This document shows, in pieces, positions 18,216 through 27,601 of a DNA stretch of 64,000 nucleotides (its first letter is position 1; each line of letters opens with the position of its first letter). The DNA comes from Desulfobacterales bacterium. Its GTDB lineage: Bacteria > Desulfobacterota > Desulfobacteria > Desulfobacterales > JAIPEE01. Under the pieces are notes generated by a model. The model was not told the origin of the DNA. It ran no database searches and saw only the letters and a list, made by a program, of their open reading frames with translations. Location of the stretch: contig JAIPEE010000003.1 of the NCBI GenBank assembly GCA_021737275.1, positions 1-64,000 on the forward strand. Direction: 5' to 3'. A program made the translations under genes and the position numbers.

Positions 18216-20117
18216 ATGAACACGTCCTCTCGCTATCATATAACAACGGCCCAGGCTGATCTTACTTCGGAAACACCATACCGGGCGTTGATTGATTTTA
18301 TTCCCGATCCTGTCTTCCTTCTTGATACCGACAGTACTGTTTCATATGTAAATCCCGCGTTTGTTTCTGTTTTTAAATGGACCTCCTACGAACTTGAAGG
18401 CAAACGAATTCCCTTTATACCGGATCATCTGAAATCAGAGACAAGAGATGCAACACGCCGCCTTTATCAGGAAGGTGAACTTCATGGTGTAGAATCCCAA
18501 CGGCTGACAAAAGATGGCCGCTTAATTGATGTTATCCTTGAAGGTGCCATCTTTTATGACGAGTATAACAAACCGGCCGGCCAGATACTGACCCTTCGGG
18601 ATATCAGCCAGAGAAAGCGGTCTGCCCGAACAAATCAGGCCCTCTTCCGTATTGCCAGTTCTCTTCACCGTTTTCGTGAACTTGATGTTTTACTGGAATT
18701 TATTTCAGGGGAAGTTCGTGAATTGATTGGTGTGGATGGTGCCTCAGTTATTCTGCTTGATGAAAATCGAAATGAGTTTTTTTTCAGGATCGCCAGCCTG
18801 GGCGATTCAAAATCCAGACAAAAAATGAAGGAAGTCCGCTTTCCGGCTGAAAGGGGCATTGCCGGCCGTGCGCTTAAATCGGGCAAACCGGTCATTGTAC
18901 CGGACACATCAAAGGATCCGGATTTTTTCCGGCAGGTAGATGATGAATCTGATTATATAACCCGGAGCATGCTGGATGTTCCTATCCGCATTAAAGATCA
19001 AATCATAGGGGTGCTCTGCGCCCAGAACAAAAAAAAAGGTATGTTTGACCAAAACGACGTTGAGTTATTGAGTACCATCGCCGGTACCGTTGCTTTCTCC
19101 ATCGAAAATGCCAGGGTTAACGAAGCCCTTAGCCGGTCCTATGAAGAGGTAAAATCATTAAACCGTGCCAAAGACCGGGTCATCCATCAGCTATCCCATG
19201 AACTGAAAACACCCCTTGCCGTTCTCAGCGCCTCTCAGACGCTACTTGAAAAAAAACTCAAAGAATATGGAGACAAAGGGTTAAACAAAATTCTTGAACG
19301 CTCAAAAAGAAATCTGAACCGAATGTTAAAACTGCAATACGAGATTGAAGATATACAACGAGATGAGGATTACAAGGCACATCAAACCCTCTCCTTTATG
19401 CTGGAGTCCTGTGCAGACGAAATAGAGGCGCTTGCAGTAGAAAATATTGAAAGCCCTGACCCTGTTAATGTTATCCGTAAACGGATTGATGAAATATTCG
19501 GCCCAGGGGATGATGCAGCAGAAAAGATCAATCTTGATCAGTTTGTCAAAAAAAAATTTGATGAAATCCGTTCGGAATTTCAGCATCGCCGCATTGAGAT
19601 TATAAAACATTTATCACCGGCCTCTCCTGTTTTTATGCCGATATCAATCCTGGCTAAAATATTTACAGGGCTTTTAAGAAATGCTGTTGAAAATACACCT
19701 GACAACGGGAGAATAGAAATTATTGTACGGCCGGGCGTTGAAGGCCCGGTAATGATAGTCAAAGATTATGGTGTGGGTATTATTGAAGAAAATCAGCAGC
19801 TTATCTTTGAAAGCAATCTGACCACAAGAGATACCTCGCAGTATGCGTCAAAAAAACCATATGATTTTAATGCCGGTGGAAAAGGTTTTGATCTTTTAAG
19901 AATGAAAATTTTTTCAGAGCGGCACCACTTTAAAATTGATCTCAAATCTGAACGATGCCGCTTTATTCCAAGAGATGAAGATTTATGCCCGGGTAATATT
20001 AAAGCGTGCCGTTTCTGCAATATTGAAACCGATTGTTATAATTCCGGTGAAACAACAATAACCTTACGTTTCCCGAGACACCTGCATAAAGCACCAAAGA
20101 ACAGTGAAGGACAATAA
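18216..20117 (+). CDS. PAS-GAF sensor histidine kinase with a C-terminal Cys cluster
   Basis: 633 residues. Order: PAS (~20-130, YRALIDFIPDPVFLLD ... ISQRKRSAR), GAF (~140-290), HisKA with phospho-acceptor His in QLSHELKTPL (~328), and HATPase with N-box LLRNAVENTP, G1 VKDYGVGI and G2 GGKGFDLLRM. No transmembrane segment, so it is cytosolic. Between the G2 box and the final strand lies an insertion with five Cys (CRFIPRDEDLC, then CRFC, then C; spacing C-x9-C-x6-C-x2-C-x5-C), which could bind Zn or an Fe-S cluster. It starts a four-gene run with a second kinase, a receiver and an NptA-like transporter. The start ATG has no strong ribosome binding site. Confidence 0.85.
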   Translation: MNTSSRYHITTAQADLTSETPYRALIDFIPDPVFLLDTDSTVSYVNPAFVSVFKWTSYELEGKRIPFIPDHLKSETRDATRRLYQEGELHGVESQRLTKDGRLIDVILEGAIFYDEYNKPAGQILTLRDISQRKRSARTNQALFRIASSLHRFRELDVLLEFISGEVRELIGVDGASVILLDENRNEFFFRIASLGDSKSRQKMKEVRFPAERGIAGRALKSGKPVIVPDTSKDPDFFRQVDDESDYITRSMLDVPIRIKDQIIGVLCAQNKKKGMFDQNDVELLSTIAGTVAFSIENARVNEALSRSYEEVKSLNRAKDRVIHQLSHELKTPLAVLSASQTLLEKKLKEYGDKGLNKILERSKRNLNRMLKLQYEIEDIQRDEDYKAHQTLSFMLESCADEIEALAVENIESPDPVNVIRKRIDEIFGPGDDAAEKINLDQFVKKKFDEIRSEFQHRRIEIIKHLSPASPVFMPISILAKIFTGLLRNAVENTPDNGRIEIIVRPGVEGPVMIVKDYGVGIIEENQQLIFESNLTTRDTSQYASKKPYDFNAGGKGFDLLRMKIFSERHHFKIDLKSERCRFIPRDEDLCPGNIKACRFCNIETDCYNSGETTITLRFPRHLHKAPKNSEGQ

Positions 20118-20118
20118 T

Positions 20119-20913
20119 ATGAACTGCAAGGATAAATCTCCCCTGGAGATGGCTTGTTTCTTCAAAGACATTGAAGTTGAGTTTCTGATCCATGAACTTA
20201 AGGACCCGGTTTCTATCATTGAAACCGGTGCCAGAACACTTCTTGAAAAACAGGATAAATACGGCACCCTTTCCAAACGTCAGGAAAAAACCATGAAACG
20301 CGCCCTGAGAAACTCTAAAAAGATCAGGGAAATGCTGAGTACACTACTTGAAGTCGGCCGATCAGAGGCAAATGCGTTTCACTTTACCTTTTTTAATCCA
20401 AAAAAAGTTATTGACGAGGTTTTAAAAGACTCAATTGAAACAATGGCCTCCGATATTTTTGATCAAATTGAAAACCACAATACGACAAAAAATACTTATG
20501 AAATTCTTTCAGAAAATGGTATTGTTGTCGATATTTCTCAAAATATTGCGAATACTGAACTGAATCAGGATGAAGTAAAGTTTCGCCGGATTTCCGGTAA
20601 TCTTTTTAAAAATGCACTTCATTATCGACGCAATCAAATTGAAATCAGGTTATTTATGGAGTTCGATAATTTAATCCTTTCTGTAAAAGATGATGGGCCG
20701 GGGATTGACAAGAAGTATCATGATATAATTTTTCAGCAATATGCCCGTATAAATACCGGAACTTCCCAGGCACGCAGCGGGCACGGCCTCGGCCTTGCCG
20801 GTGCTCAGGTTCTGGCCCGATCACTGGGAGGCGATATAAATCTGACCAGCAAAAAGGAAGATGGTGCAACATTTCGTTTAATGCTGCCATTTTCATTTAA
20901 TCAAAATAAATAG
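20119..20913 (+). CDS. Short histidine kinase (HisKA-HATPase only)
   Basis: 264 residues from the ATG at 20119, chosen because GAAGGA lies seven bases before it; GTG at 20104 is the alternative. There is no input domain. The putative acceptor His is in LIHELKDPVS (~25), followed by a dimerisation helix pair, then ATPase motifs N (NLFKNALHYRR), G1 (VKDDGPGID) and G2 (SGHGLGLAGAQ). It starts one base after the upstream kinase stop, so the two are coupled and may form a heteromeric sensor. The terminal codons are TAG TAA in tandem, a double stop that would contain readthrough of UAG. Confidence 0.83.
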   Translation: MNCKDKSPLEMACFFKDIEVEFLIHELKDPVSIIETGARTLLEKQDKYGTLSKRQEKTMKRALRNSKKIREMLSTLLEVGRSEANAFHFTFFNPKKVIDEVLKDSIETMASDIFDQIENHNTTKNTYEILSENGIVVDISQNIANTELNQDEVKFRRISGNLFKNALHYRRNQIEIRLFMEFDNLILSVKDDGPGIDKKYHDIIFQQYARINTGTSQARSGHGLGLAGAQVLARSLGGDINLTSKKEDGATFRLMLPFSFNQNK

Positions 20914-20929
20914 TAAAGGAGTTTCATTT

Positions 20930-21487
20930 ATGACCGAGCATACATCTATTTTGGAAGGGCTTAATATTCTTGCTGTTGATGATGAGGAGGATATTCTTGA
21001 AACGATAGACGATATTCTGGATGAGTCTCATGTAGATTGTGCCAGAGATTATGAAACAGCCTCACAGTGGATACAGGAAACAAAATATGACCTGGCCATT
21101 CTTGATATAATGGGTGTAAACGGTCTTGAGTTGCTGGAAGAATCTGTTGCTCGCGGTATTCCGACCGTAATGCTGACCGCTCATGCGATTAACCCGAAAA
21201 CCTTGATGGAATCCATACGCAAAGGTGCTATATCCTATCTGCCCAAGGAAAAACTCGCTGATCTCGATGAATTGCTTAGCACCCTGCTTGATGCCCATAA
21301 AAAAGGAATCCCACCGTGGAAACGTCTTTTTAAAAAACTGGGGAGCTTCTTTGATGAAAGATTCGGCCCTGACTGGAAGAAAAAAGATGAGCAGTTCTGG
21401 TCCGATTTCGACCGGACCTATCAGGTTGGCCGCGGGATACAGAAAAGGCTGATGCAGGATGAAAAAATTAAAGACAAGGGTATATAA
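20930..21487 (+). CDS. Response regulator, receiver domain with a short C-terminal tail
   Basis: 185 residues. The receiver covers ~1-120 with acidic pocket VDDEED, phospho-acceptor Asp in LAILDIMG (~57), Thr in VMLTAH and Lys in SYLPKEKL. The remaining ~60 residues (PWKRLFKKLGSFFDERFGPDWKK) are basic and aromatic, without a known output domain or HTH, so it probably works through protein contacts. A strong AAAGGAG ribosome binding site precedes the ATG. It follows the two kinases and precedes the NptA-like transporter by 45 bp, making the transporter or its PhoU domain a natural partner. Confidence 0.87.
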   Translation: MTEHTSILEGLNILAVDDEEDILETIDDILDESHVDCARDYETASQWIQETKYDLAILDIMGVNGLELLEESVARGIPTVMLTAHAINPKTLMESIRKGAISYLPKEKLADLDELLSTLLDAHKKGIPPWKRLFKKLGSFFDERFGPDWKKKDEQFWSDFDRTYQVGRGIQKRLMQDEKIKDKGI

Positions 21488-21532
21488 TCCTTAATAATCA
21501 TATTATTTTTTAGTAAAGATCGGACATATCAA

Positions 21533-23200
21533 ATGGGTTCAGTTTTAATTCAAACGCTTGGCGGCCTGGGTCTTTTTATTCTTGGAATGAAAATGATGAC
21601 CGAAGGCCTGCAAATGACGGCAGGAAAACGAATCAAAACAATTCTGGGTGCCGTTTCCTCAAACAGATTTACCGGTTGCCTGACAGGTGCCGGTATTACG
21701 GCGATGGTTCAATCCTCTTCTGCCACAACGGTTATGCTGATCGGTTTTGTCAGCGCCGGTCTCATGACTCTTCAACAGGCGGTTGGCGTTATTCTTGGTG
21801 CAAATGTCGGGACAACGGTTACAGCTCAACTGATCGCATTTGAACTTACCGCACTGGCGTTACCTGCCATAACAATTGGTGTTGGATTAAAGTTTTTTGC
21901 ACAGAAAAAAAAGGCCCGATATCTCGGTGATGTTATTCTCGGGTTCGGTCTCCTTTTTTATGGAATGACCGTAATGAAATACGGTCTTGCTCCAATTAAA
22001 AGTGACCCCATGTTTATCGGCTTTTTTACAAAGTTTGACCCAAGCTCTGCCGGCGGATTACTTCTTTGTGTTCTTGTAGGTGCAACACTTACAATTCTGG
22101 TTCAATCTTCTTCCGCTACAATCGGCTTAACCATGACGCTGGCCTCTCAGGGCCTTCTGGCTTTTCCGGCTGCAATGGCCCTTGTTCTGGGCGAAAATAT
22201 CGGCACAACCATTACTGCAGAGCTCGCAACCATAGGCTCCACTAACATTAATGCCCACCGGGCGGCCAGAGCTCATACCATGTTTAATGTTATTGGTGTG
22301 ACACTGATGCTCTTGTTATTCCCTTTTTTTGTAAAACTTGTTGAGTTAGTGACAGTGAGTATGGGCGCAGGACCTGCTGGTGAAGTCATAGATGGAGATT
22401 ATGTCAATATCTCAAGATATATTGCAAATGGTCACACTATGTTCAATGTCATCAATGCAACTGTATTTTTGATTTTCCTGCCGCTTCTTATCAAAGTAGC
22501 CGTCTTTCTTTCTCCCAGGGAAACGGAACCGGAAGCGTTTCTCACGTTACCTAATTTTGAAGACCGGTTTACAGATTCACCCATCGCCGCACTGACCAAA
22601 GCACGCAGTGAAATAATCAGAATGGCAAATGTTGCCATTGTAACTTATAAATCGGTTATTAAACGTATCAAGGACAGGGATCATAAAAAACTGGGTAAAT
22701 GGCAGCGTTATGAGGATCATATTGATAACATGCAAAAAGAAATTACGGCCTTTCTGACAAAAATTTACCAAAGCGGCGTAAGTGAGTCTGAGGCAAAAGA
22801 AGTTTCAAGCCTGATGAGAATGACCAATAATCTTGAACGAATTGGTGACTCTGTTGAAAACATTGCCCAGGCAACAGGCGAGCTGATTGAAAACAATCTG
22901 CATTTTTCTGAAACCGCCATGGATGATCTTGATAATATCTCTGGAGAAGCTCTTATGTTCCTGCACCATATAACAGACGGCATGACAAAACATGATGAAA
23001 ATTTTATAGATATGGCTGACTCCTATGAAAATAATATTGATGCCATGAGGGAAAAAATGCGTCAGAACCATGTCGCCCGACTTCGATCCGGCGACTGCTC
23101 GATTGATCAGGGCCTTGTATATATTGACCTTTTAAGCAATTTTGAAAAGATTGGAGATTACTGCTTTAATGTTGCAGAGGCTGTTGCCGGTCTGAAGTAG
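21533..23200 (+). CDS. Na+/phosphate cotransporter with PhoU-like domain (NptA/YjbB type)
   Basis: 555 residues. The N-terminal ~330 residues hold two inverted Na/Pi repeats, each with the QSSSAT signature (VQSSSATTVMLIGF ~60 and VQSSSATIGLTMTL ~195), plus several hydrophobic helices. The C-terminal part (~350-555) is a PhoU-like helical bundle (SLMRMTNNLERIGDSVENIAQ, LLSNFEKIGDYCFNVAEAV). It would couple sodium flux to phosphate or a related anion in the inner membrane. It is the last gene of the kinase-kinase-receiver run, which suggests two-component control of transport. It ends TAG AAC TAA, so UAG readthrough would add only two residues. Confidence 0.9.
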   Translation: MGSVLIQTLGGLGLFILGMKMMTEGLQMTAGKRIKTILGAVSSNRFTGCLTGAGITAMVQSSSATTVMLIGFVSAGLMTLQQAVGVILGANVGTTVTAQLIAFELTALALPAITIGVGLKFFAQKKKARYLGDVILGFGLLFYGMTVMKYGLAPIKSDPMFIGFFTKFDPSSAGGLLLCVLVGATLTILVQSSSATIGLTMTLASQGLLAFPAAMALVLGENIGTTITAELATIGSTNINAHRAARAHTMFNVIGVTLMLLLFPFFVKLVELVTVSMGAGPAGEVIDGDYVNISRYIANGHTMFNVINATVFLIFLPLLIKVAVFLSPRETEPEAFLTLPNFEDRFTDSPIAALTKARSEIIRMANVAIVTYKSVIKRIKDRDHKKLGKWQRYEDHIDNMQKEITAFLTKIYQSGVSESEAKEVSSLMRMTNNLERIGDSVENIAQATGELIENNLHFSETAMDDLDNISGEALMFLHHITDGMTKHDENFIDMADSYENNIDAMREKMRQNHVARLRSGDCSIDQGLVYIDLLSNFEKIGDYCFNVAEAVAGLK

Positions 23201-23210
23201 AACTAAAAAT

Positions 23211-23270
23211 AAAGTACTGAGTGCTGAGCGATGAGTGCCGAGGATAAACCCGGTGAGGAGTAGGGTAATT
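23211..23270. repeat. GAG-rich dispersed repeat, copy D
   Basis: AAAGTACTGAGTGCTGAGCG followed by ATGAGTGCCGAGG and a further GGTGAGGAGTAGGG. It shares the unit with copies A-C and lies directly behind the NptA-like gene. Confidence 0.6.
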
Positions 23271-23316
23271 ATTTTTGTAAGAAATATAATATTAAAGTTG
23301 GCAAAGAAACCAGCAC

Positions 23317-23350
23317 AAAAAAGGCCCCCGCAAAAATGCGAGGGCCTTAT
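23317..23350 (-). terminator. Intrinsic terminator of the sucC-sucD-aldehyde dehydrogenase operon
   Basis: On the minus strand AAGGCCCTCGCA pairs with TGCGGGGGCCTT (one G-U pair) around a T-rich loop and is followed by a T-run. It lies about 45 bp after the dehydrogenase stop. Confidence 0.85.
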
Positions 23351-23393
23351 CTATTTTTAAAATTCAAACCCTAAAAACACACTTACTATAATT

Positions 23394-24755
23394 TTATGCC
23401 CAGATTTCATCATCTGTCGGCACCTTTTTGTCCATTTTTGCATAACCGATTCTGGAGATATTGATCATATGTTTGTAATCAAGGTTTTCTGAAATGGAGT
23501 TATTACCCCAGGAACCGCAACCCAATGTTGTTGTTGGCGCAAATCCATTGTAAAGGCTGCCACCGGCTGTTGTTGAACTTGGTGCATTAACAACCAGACG
23601 GCTGATCGGCAGGGCAATGCCGGCAGCTTCAATGTGTGCATCGTTATCGGAATGAACGGATGTCGTATGTCCGGCACCTTCAATCATCAGGTTCTTTTTG
23701 GCAATGGCAATGGCTTCATCAAAAGAATCATATTTAAATGTAACCAGTACCGGAAACATTTTTTCCTTGCGCAAAAGATCATCATCCTGATCATTTGAAC
23801 GAAGAAGAATAACTTTCGTACCTTCCGGCACCTCAACACCTGCAAGTTCCGCAAGCCTGGAAACGCTCTGACCGACCGCATCCTTATTTATGTGACCATC
23901 TTCAAACAAACTTGATCTGAACTTGTCAACTACAGCCTGATCATCAACATAAAAAGCACCGTTTGCCTTGAATGCATCGATGACCGCATCATATTCATCT
24001 GCCGGTGCGATCACTGACTGTTCACCGGAACAGATAATACCGTTATCAAATTTACGACCGGTAATAACTTTTTCAGCCGCGGCATTATAGTTTATTCCTC
24101 TGTCGATAATTGACTGAACATTACCCGGACCAACACCATACGACGGCTTGCCGCTGCTGTAAGCGGAAATAACCATTCCAGGTCCGCCTGTAGCGATAAG
24201 TACGTCAACGGATTTCATCAATTCTTTTGTCAGGGGGATGGACGGTTTTTCGATACACTGAAGAATATCTTCAGGTCCACCCAATTTTGCAATCTCCGCT
24301 TTCATAAGGCGGACGGTTTTCAAGCTGACATTTTTTGCACGAGGATGAGGCGCAATCACAATAGCGTTACGGCCCTTGATCGCAAACATGGAATTACACA
24401 TTGTTGTTACCGTCGGGTTTGTCGTAGGCGCAACACATCCAATAACACCCATTGGTTTTGCCAAATATAATAATCCTTTTTCTTCATCACGATCAATTAT
24501 GCCAACAGATTTTTTATCTTTCAGATTATTCCAGATAACTTTTGACTTAGCCTTGTTTTTAAGAACCTTGTCCTCATAAACGCCCATTCCGGTTTCATCG
24601 ATAGCGTCCCTGGCAAGTTCTTCGGCATTATCATAAATAACTTTTGCCATCACTTTTACAAGCGCATCAACGCCGGCCTGATCATAATCTTCAATCTTTT
24701 GTTGTGCAATACGTGCTTTTTTTATCATTTCTTTTATTTGTGTTGCATCATCCAT
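23394..24755 (-). CDS. CoA-acylating aldehyde dehydrogenase, succinate-semialdehyde type
   Basis: 453 residues. Aldehyde dehydrogenase of the CoA-acylating group, with the catalytic Cys in NGIICSGEQS (~242). From memory it resembles Clostridium kluyveri SucD over its whole length (MGVYEDKV, YSSGKPSYGVGPGN, LGCGSWGNNSISENL, ending DEIWA), an enzyme that interconverts succinate semialdehyde, CoA and NAD(P) with succinyl-CoA. Sulfoacetaldehyde dehydrogenase (acylating) is a close relative and cannot be excluded. It is the third gene after sucC and sucD, which could turn succinyl-CoA into succinate and ATP. A GabT-like gene at 33-34 kb would supply succinate semialdehyde. The gap to sucD is 48 bp and a terminator follows. 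Confidence 0.85.
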   Translation of the reverse strand: MDDATQIKEMIKKARIAQQKIEDYDQAGVDALVKVMAKVIYDNAEELARDAIDETGMGVYEDKVLKNKAKSKVIWNNLKDKKSVGIIDRDEEKGLLYLAKPMGVIGCVAPTTNPTVTTMCNSMFAIKGRNAIVIAPHPRAKNVSLKTVRLMKAEIAKLGGPEDILQCIEKPSIPLTKELMKSVDVLIATGGPGMVISAYSSGKPSYGVGPGNVQSIIDRGINYNAAAEKVITGRKFDNGIICSGEQSVIAPADEYDAVIDAFKANGAFYVDDQAVVDKFRSSLFEDGHINKDAVGQSVSRLAELAGVEVPEGTKVILLRSNDQDDDLLRKEKMFPVLVTFKYDSFDEAIAIAKKNLMIEGAGHTTSVHSDNDAHIEAAGIALPISRLVVNAPSSTTAGGSLYNGFAPTTTLGCGSWGNNSISENLDYKHMINISRIGYAKMDKKVPTDDEIWA

Positions 24756-24803
24756 TTTTCATATCCTCTCATCGTTTATTTTAAATTATTTAAATATAAA
24801 AGA

Positions 24804-25682
24804 TTACTTTTTTAAACTGATTGCCTCAAGCATTTTTTCACCAATTTCTGCTGCAGTCGGCGCAATAACAACACCGGCATCTTTAAGCGCCTGGATTTTT
24901 GAAGCAGCGGTGCCACTGTTTCCTTCAATAATCGCACCCGCATGTCCCATACGTTTTCCTTTAGGTGCGGTTGCGCCCGCAATAAATGCGGCAACCGGTT
25001 TATCCACGTTTTCCTTGATATATGCTGCCGCTTCTTCTTCTTCGCTTCCACCGATCTCACCGATCAGGATAATACCTTCGGTTTCAGGATCTTCATTATA
25101 CATCTTTACAACATCCGTATGGGTAAGACCATGAATGGAATCGCCTCCGATACCGACTGCAGATGTCTGGCCCAGTCCATTTTTTGTTGTCTGATAAACC
25201 GCCTCATATGTCAACGTACCGGATCGTGATAAAACACCGATTTTTCCACGCTGGTGAATAAACCCCGGTGCGATACCTACTTTTGCTTCACCGGGTGTAA
25301 CAAGGCCCGGACAGTTTGGTCCACAAAGGATAACATCCATGCCTTCAAGCGCTTTTTTCACTTTAATCATATCCATTACCGGAACGCCCTCTGTAATGGC
25401 CACAATTATTTTAATGCCGGCTTCTGCTGCTTCAATAATGGCTCCGCCTGTAAACGGCGGCGGAACAAAAATCATGGTTGTATCAGCTCCCGTTTCAGCT
25501 ACAATCTCTTTACAGGAATTGAATACGGGAAATCCTTCGACAGTAGTTCCACCTTTTTTAGGTGTAACACCGCCAACAATATTTGTACCATAATCACGGC
25601 ACTGAATTGTATGAAACAATCCGGCCTTTCCCGTAATTCCCTGGCATATTACTTTGGAATCTTTATTTACTAAAATTGACAT
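24804..25682 (-). CDS. sucD: Succinyl-CoA synthetase alpha subunit (ADP-forming)
   Basis: 292 residues, typical. The Rossmann CoA-binding domain is at the N-terminus ([18 protein letters not shown], with GGVTPKKGG after) and the ligase domain carries the phospho-His in [10 protein letters not shown] (~247). With SucC it converts succinyl-CoA, ADP and Pi to succinate, CoA and ATP, or the reverse. It is 11 bp behind sucC. Paralogues act on malate, itaconate or sulfoacetate, so the substrate rests on context. Confidence 0.92.
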   Translation of the reverse strand: MSILVNKDSKVICQGITGKAGLFHTIQCRDYGTNIVGGVTPKKGGTTVEGFPVFNSCKEIVAETGADTTMIFVPPPFTGGAIIEAAEAGIKIIVAITEGVPVMDMIKVKKALEGMDVILCGPNCPGLVTPGEAKVGIAPGFIHQRGKIGVLSRSGTLTYEAVYQTTKNGLGQTSAVGIGGDSIHGLTHTDVVKMYNEDPETEGIILIGEIGGSEEEEAAAYIKENVDKPVAAFIAGATAPKGKRMGHAGAIIEGNSGTAASKIQALKDAGVVIAPTAAEIGEKMLEAISLKK

Positions 25683-25693
25683 TTTTTATCCCC

Positions 25694-26851
25694 TCACTGA
25701 ATAGCTGCTGCGGCTTTTTCGGCACCATCTGCCATATTTTCGGCAAATGTGATTTCAAGTCCTGAGTTTTCAATAATTTCCCTGCCCTGTTTAACATTGG
25801 TTCCTTCAAGACGAACAACCAGAGGAACTTTCAGACCTGTAGTCTTTACTGCATTTAGAACGCCGTTTGCGATAATATCACATTTCATAATGCCGCCGAA
25901 GATATTGACAAGAATGGCCTTTACATTTGAATCGGAAGTAATGATGTTAAACGCCTTGGTAATGGCTTCTTCAGTGGCGGAACCACCTACATCAAGAAAG
26001 TTAGCAGGCTGAGCCCCTTTTGTAAGGATAATATCCATTGTGGCCATCGCAAGGCCGGCACCATTTACCATACATCCAATATTACCGTCGAGCTGGATGT
26101 AACTCATATCATATTTGGCCGCTTCAATTTCGGCGTCACTTTTTTCAGCATTGGGGTCTCCGTCAACATCTTTCTGACGGAACAGCGCGTTTTCATCTAT
26201 GGCAAATTTGCAGTCAACGAGGGCAAGCTTGTTGTCGCCTGTAACAACTAAAGGATTGATCTCAAGAAGGCTGCAGTCTTTTGCCTGGAAAACATCAAAC
26301 ATCCTGTTAAGAACATCTGCAAGCTGATCTGCAAGATCACCTTCAAGAGAAAGGAAGTCGGACGCTTTTTTGCACGCTTCTGCTGATACCGGACTGCCTA
26401 CCTGAGGATAGATCTTGAGAATTTTTTCAGGCGTTTCTGAGGCAACTGTTTCAATGTCCATACCGCCTTCAGGCGAAATCATGGCAGCAACACTGCTTCT
26501 GCTGCGATCAACCAGAAAAGCCACATAAAGCTCACGTGCAATGTCGGATGCTTCTTCAAGAATTACGGATTCAACCTTTACACCTGCAGGTCCTGTCTGA
26601 TGCGTAACAAGTGTCATGCCGATAATCTCTTCGGCCATCTGCTTTGCCTCTTCTACGCTTTTGAACAACTTTACACCACCGGCTTTTCCTCTGCCGCCGG
26701 TGTATACCTGGGCTTTAATTACACCAACCGTTATGCCGAGTTTTTCCAATGCGGACTCGACCTGATCCGGGCTGGTTACCAGTTCCGACTTCGGAACCGG
26801 CAATCCTGCCTCACAAAGAATCGCCTTTGCCTGATACTCTAATAGTTTCAT
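25694..26851 (-). CDS. sucC: Succinyl-CoA synthetase beta subunit (ADP-forming)
   Basis: 385 residues, standard length. ATP-grasp fold at the N-terminus ([36 protein letters not shown]), and the CoA-ligase part with [12 protein letters not shown] (~325) and a Gly-rich segment [11 protein letters not shown]. It contributes nucleotide binding and subunit contacts. First gene of a minus-strand operon sucC-sucD-acylating dehydrogenase. Two inverted AATACGATYCA sites lie 147-223 bp upstream, matching a pair before the corrinoid operon. Confidence 0.93.
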   Translation of the reverse strand: MKLLEYQAKAILCEAGLPVPKSELVTSPDQVESALEKLGITVGVIKAQVYTGGRGKAGGVKLFKSVEEAKQMAEEIIGMTLVTHQTGPAGVKVESVILEEASDIARELYVAFLVDRSRSSVAAMISPEGGMDIETVASETPEKILKIYPQVGSPVSAEACKKASDFLSLEGDLADQLADVLNRMFDVFQAKDCSLLEINPLVVTGDNKLALVDCKFAIDENALFRQKDVDGDPNAEKSDAEIEAAKYDMSYIQLDGNIGCMVNGAGLAMATMDIILTKGAQPANFLDVGGSATEEAITKAFNIITSDSNVKAILVNIFGGIMKCDIIANGVLNAVKTTGLKVPLVVRLEGTNVKQGREIIENSGLEITFAENMADGAEKAAAAIQ

Positions 26852-27254
26852 AAATTGTTCCCTGATCCTTTAAGTGTTTATAATATGTTGTTAATATGTA
26901 AAACCTGTATGTAAACTTTATCTTTAATATTAATTTTTATTATAAATTCATATGTTTAGAATTTCATATGTTGAAACAAAAATTTTTGAGCTAAAAAAAT
27001 ACGATTCAGAGTTTATCAATTTGAATATATTTGATGATGGCGGATATTCGCATAGATTATTTTTGGATCGTATTAAAATAATTTTATGGTTTTTTGTTTA
27101 AATACGTTTAACCCTTCAAAATCATATATTTTTCAATTATAATATCGTTTTTTTAGATCAGGATCCGAACCAAACTTTTCGTTTATACGTAGTTGTTTTG
27201 TGTGTCAAGTTAATTTGTAATTTTCAGATCAGCCTAACCGGGCATTTGCAATAT
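26852..27254. other. sucC upstream region, AT-rich, no gene seen
   Basis: A 403-bp non-coding stretch. It contains the paired AATACGATYCA sites (listed separately). I looked for a -24/-12 promoter on the minus strand and did not find a match with proper GG-N10-GC spacing. Confidence 0.5.
26998..27074 (-). promoter_or_regulatory. Paired inverted sites AATACGATTCA / AATACGATCCA upstream of sucC
   Basis: AATACGATTCA at 26998-27008 on the plus strand faces AATACGATCCA at 27064-27074 on the minus strand, with starts 66 bp apart. The same two-site layout (71 bp) occurs at 37254-37335 before the corrinoid operon. It fits upstream activating sequences of the sigma-54 activator encoded at 37.4-39.1 kb, but binding is inferred. 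Confidence 0.5.
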
Positions 27255-27590
27255 TTAATACGGCCTGTTTTTACGAAAAATATAATAGGAAAAATTTTCA
27301 GGACTTTTCAAGTCAAGCATCTTCTGCAAGTCAATTTCCGAGTTCTGTTGAAGTCTGAGTACCATAAAAGATGTTCCTCTTGAAAAATCTCTAAACGTTT
27401 TTTGTTCGTCAACCGGAAAGTTTAATTTAAAAATAAAATTTGATACCTCTGAAAAATCCACATCTTCTTCCGGCATTTTACAGCTTTCGAAAATGATATA
27501 ATTATAATCAGCGTTCAGTTTTTCATACAACCCTTCAAGAATAGTTAAGTCGTCTTGTTTATTATTTTCCGGTTTCATTGTTTTGGCCAT
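27255..27590 (-). CDS. Small protein at the end of the pyl operon, unknown
   Basis: 111 residues, no family recognised. The sequence is acidic and looks like an alpha/beta protein (ILEGLYEKLNADYNYIIFES, FSRGTSFMVLRLQQNSEIDLQ). It has no signal peptide, membrane helix or Cys pattern. It starts 11 bp after the pylSn TAG. If that UAG were decoded as Pyl, the PylSn frame would run on nine codons into this gene's start region before TGA. Its place after pylSn suggests co-expression with pyrrolysine synthesis or use. The ribosome binding site is weak, which hints at coupling. TAA stop. Confidence 0.6.
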   Translation of the reverse strand: MAKTMKPENNKQDDLTILEGLYEKLNADYNYIIFESCKMPEEDVDFSEVSNFIFKLNFPVDEQKTFRDFSRGTSFMVLRLQQNSEIDLQKMLDLKSPENFSYYIFRKNRPY

Positions 27591-27601
27591 TTTATATCGG
27601 T

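Noticed and set aside
23394-24755. Calling the acylating dehydrogenase a sulfoacetaldehyde dehydrogenase with SucCD as sulfoacetate-CoA ligase
   Set aside because: Possible family-wise, but the closer resemblance to the clostridial succinate-semialdehyde enzyme and the GabT-like gene favour the succinate route; kept as alternative.
26852-26998. Sigma-54 promoter before sucC
   Set aside because: No GG-N10-GC pair with proper spacing was found on the minus strand.
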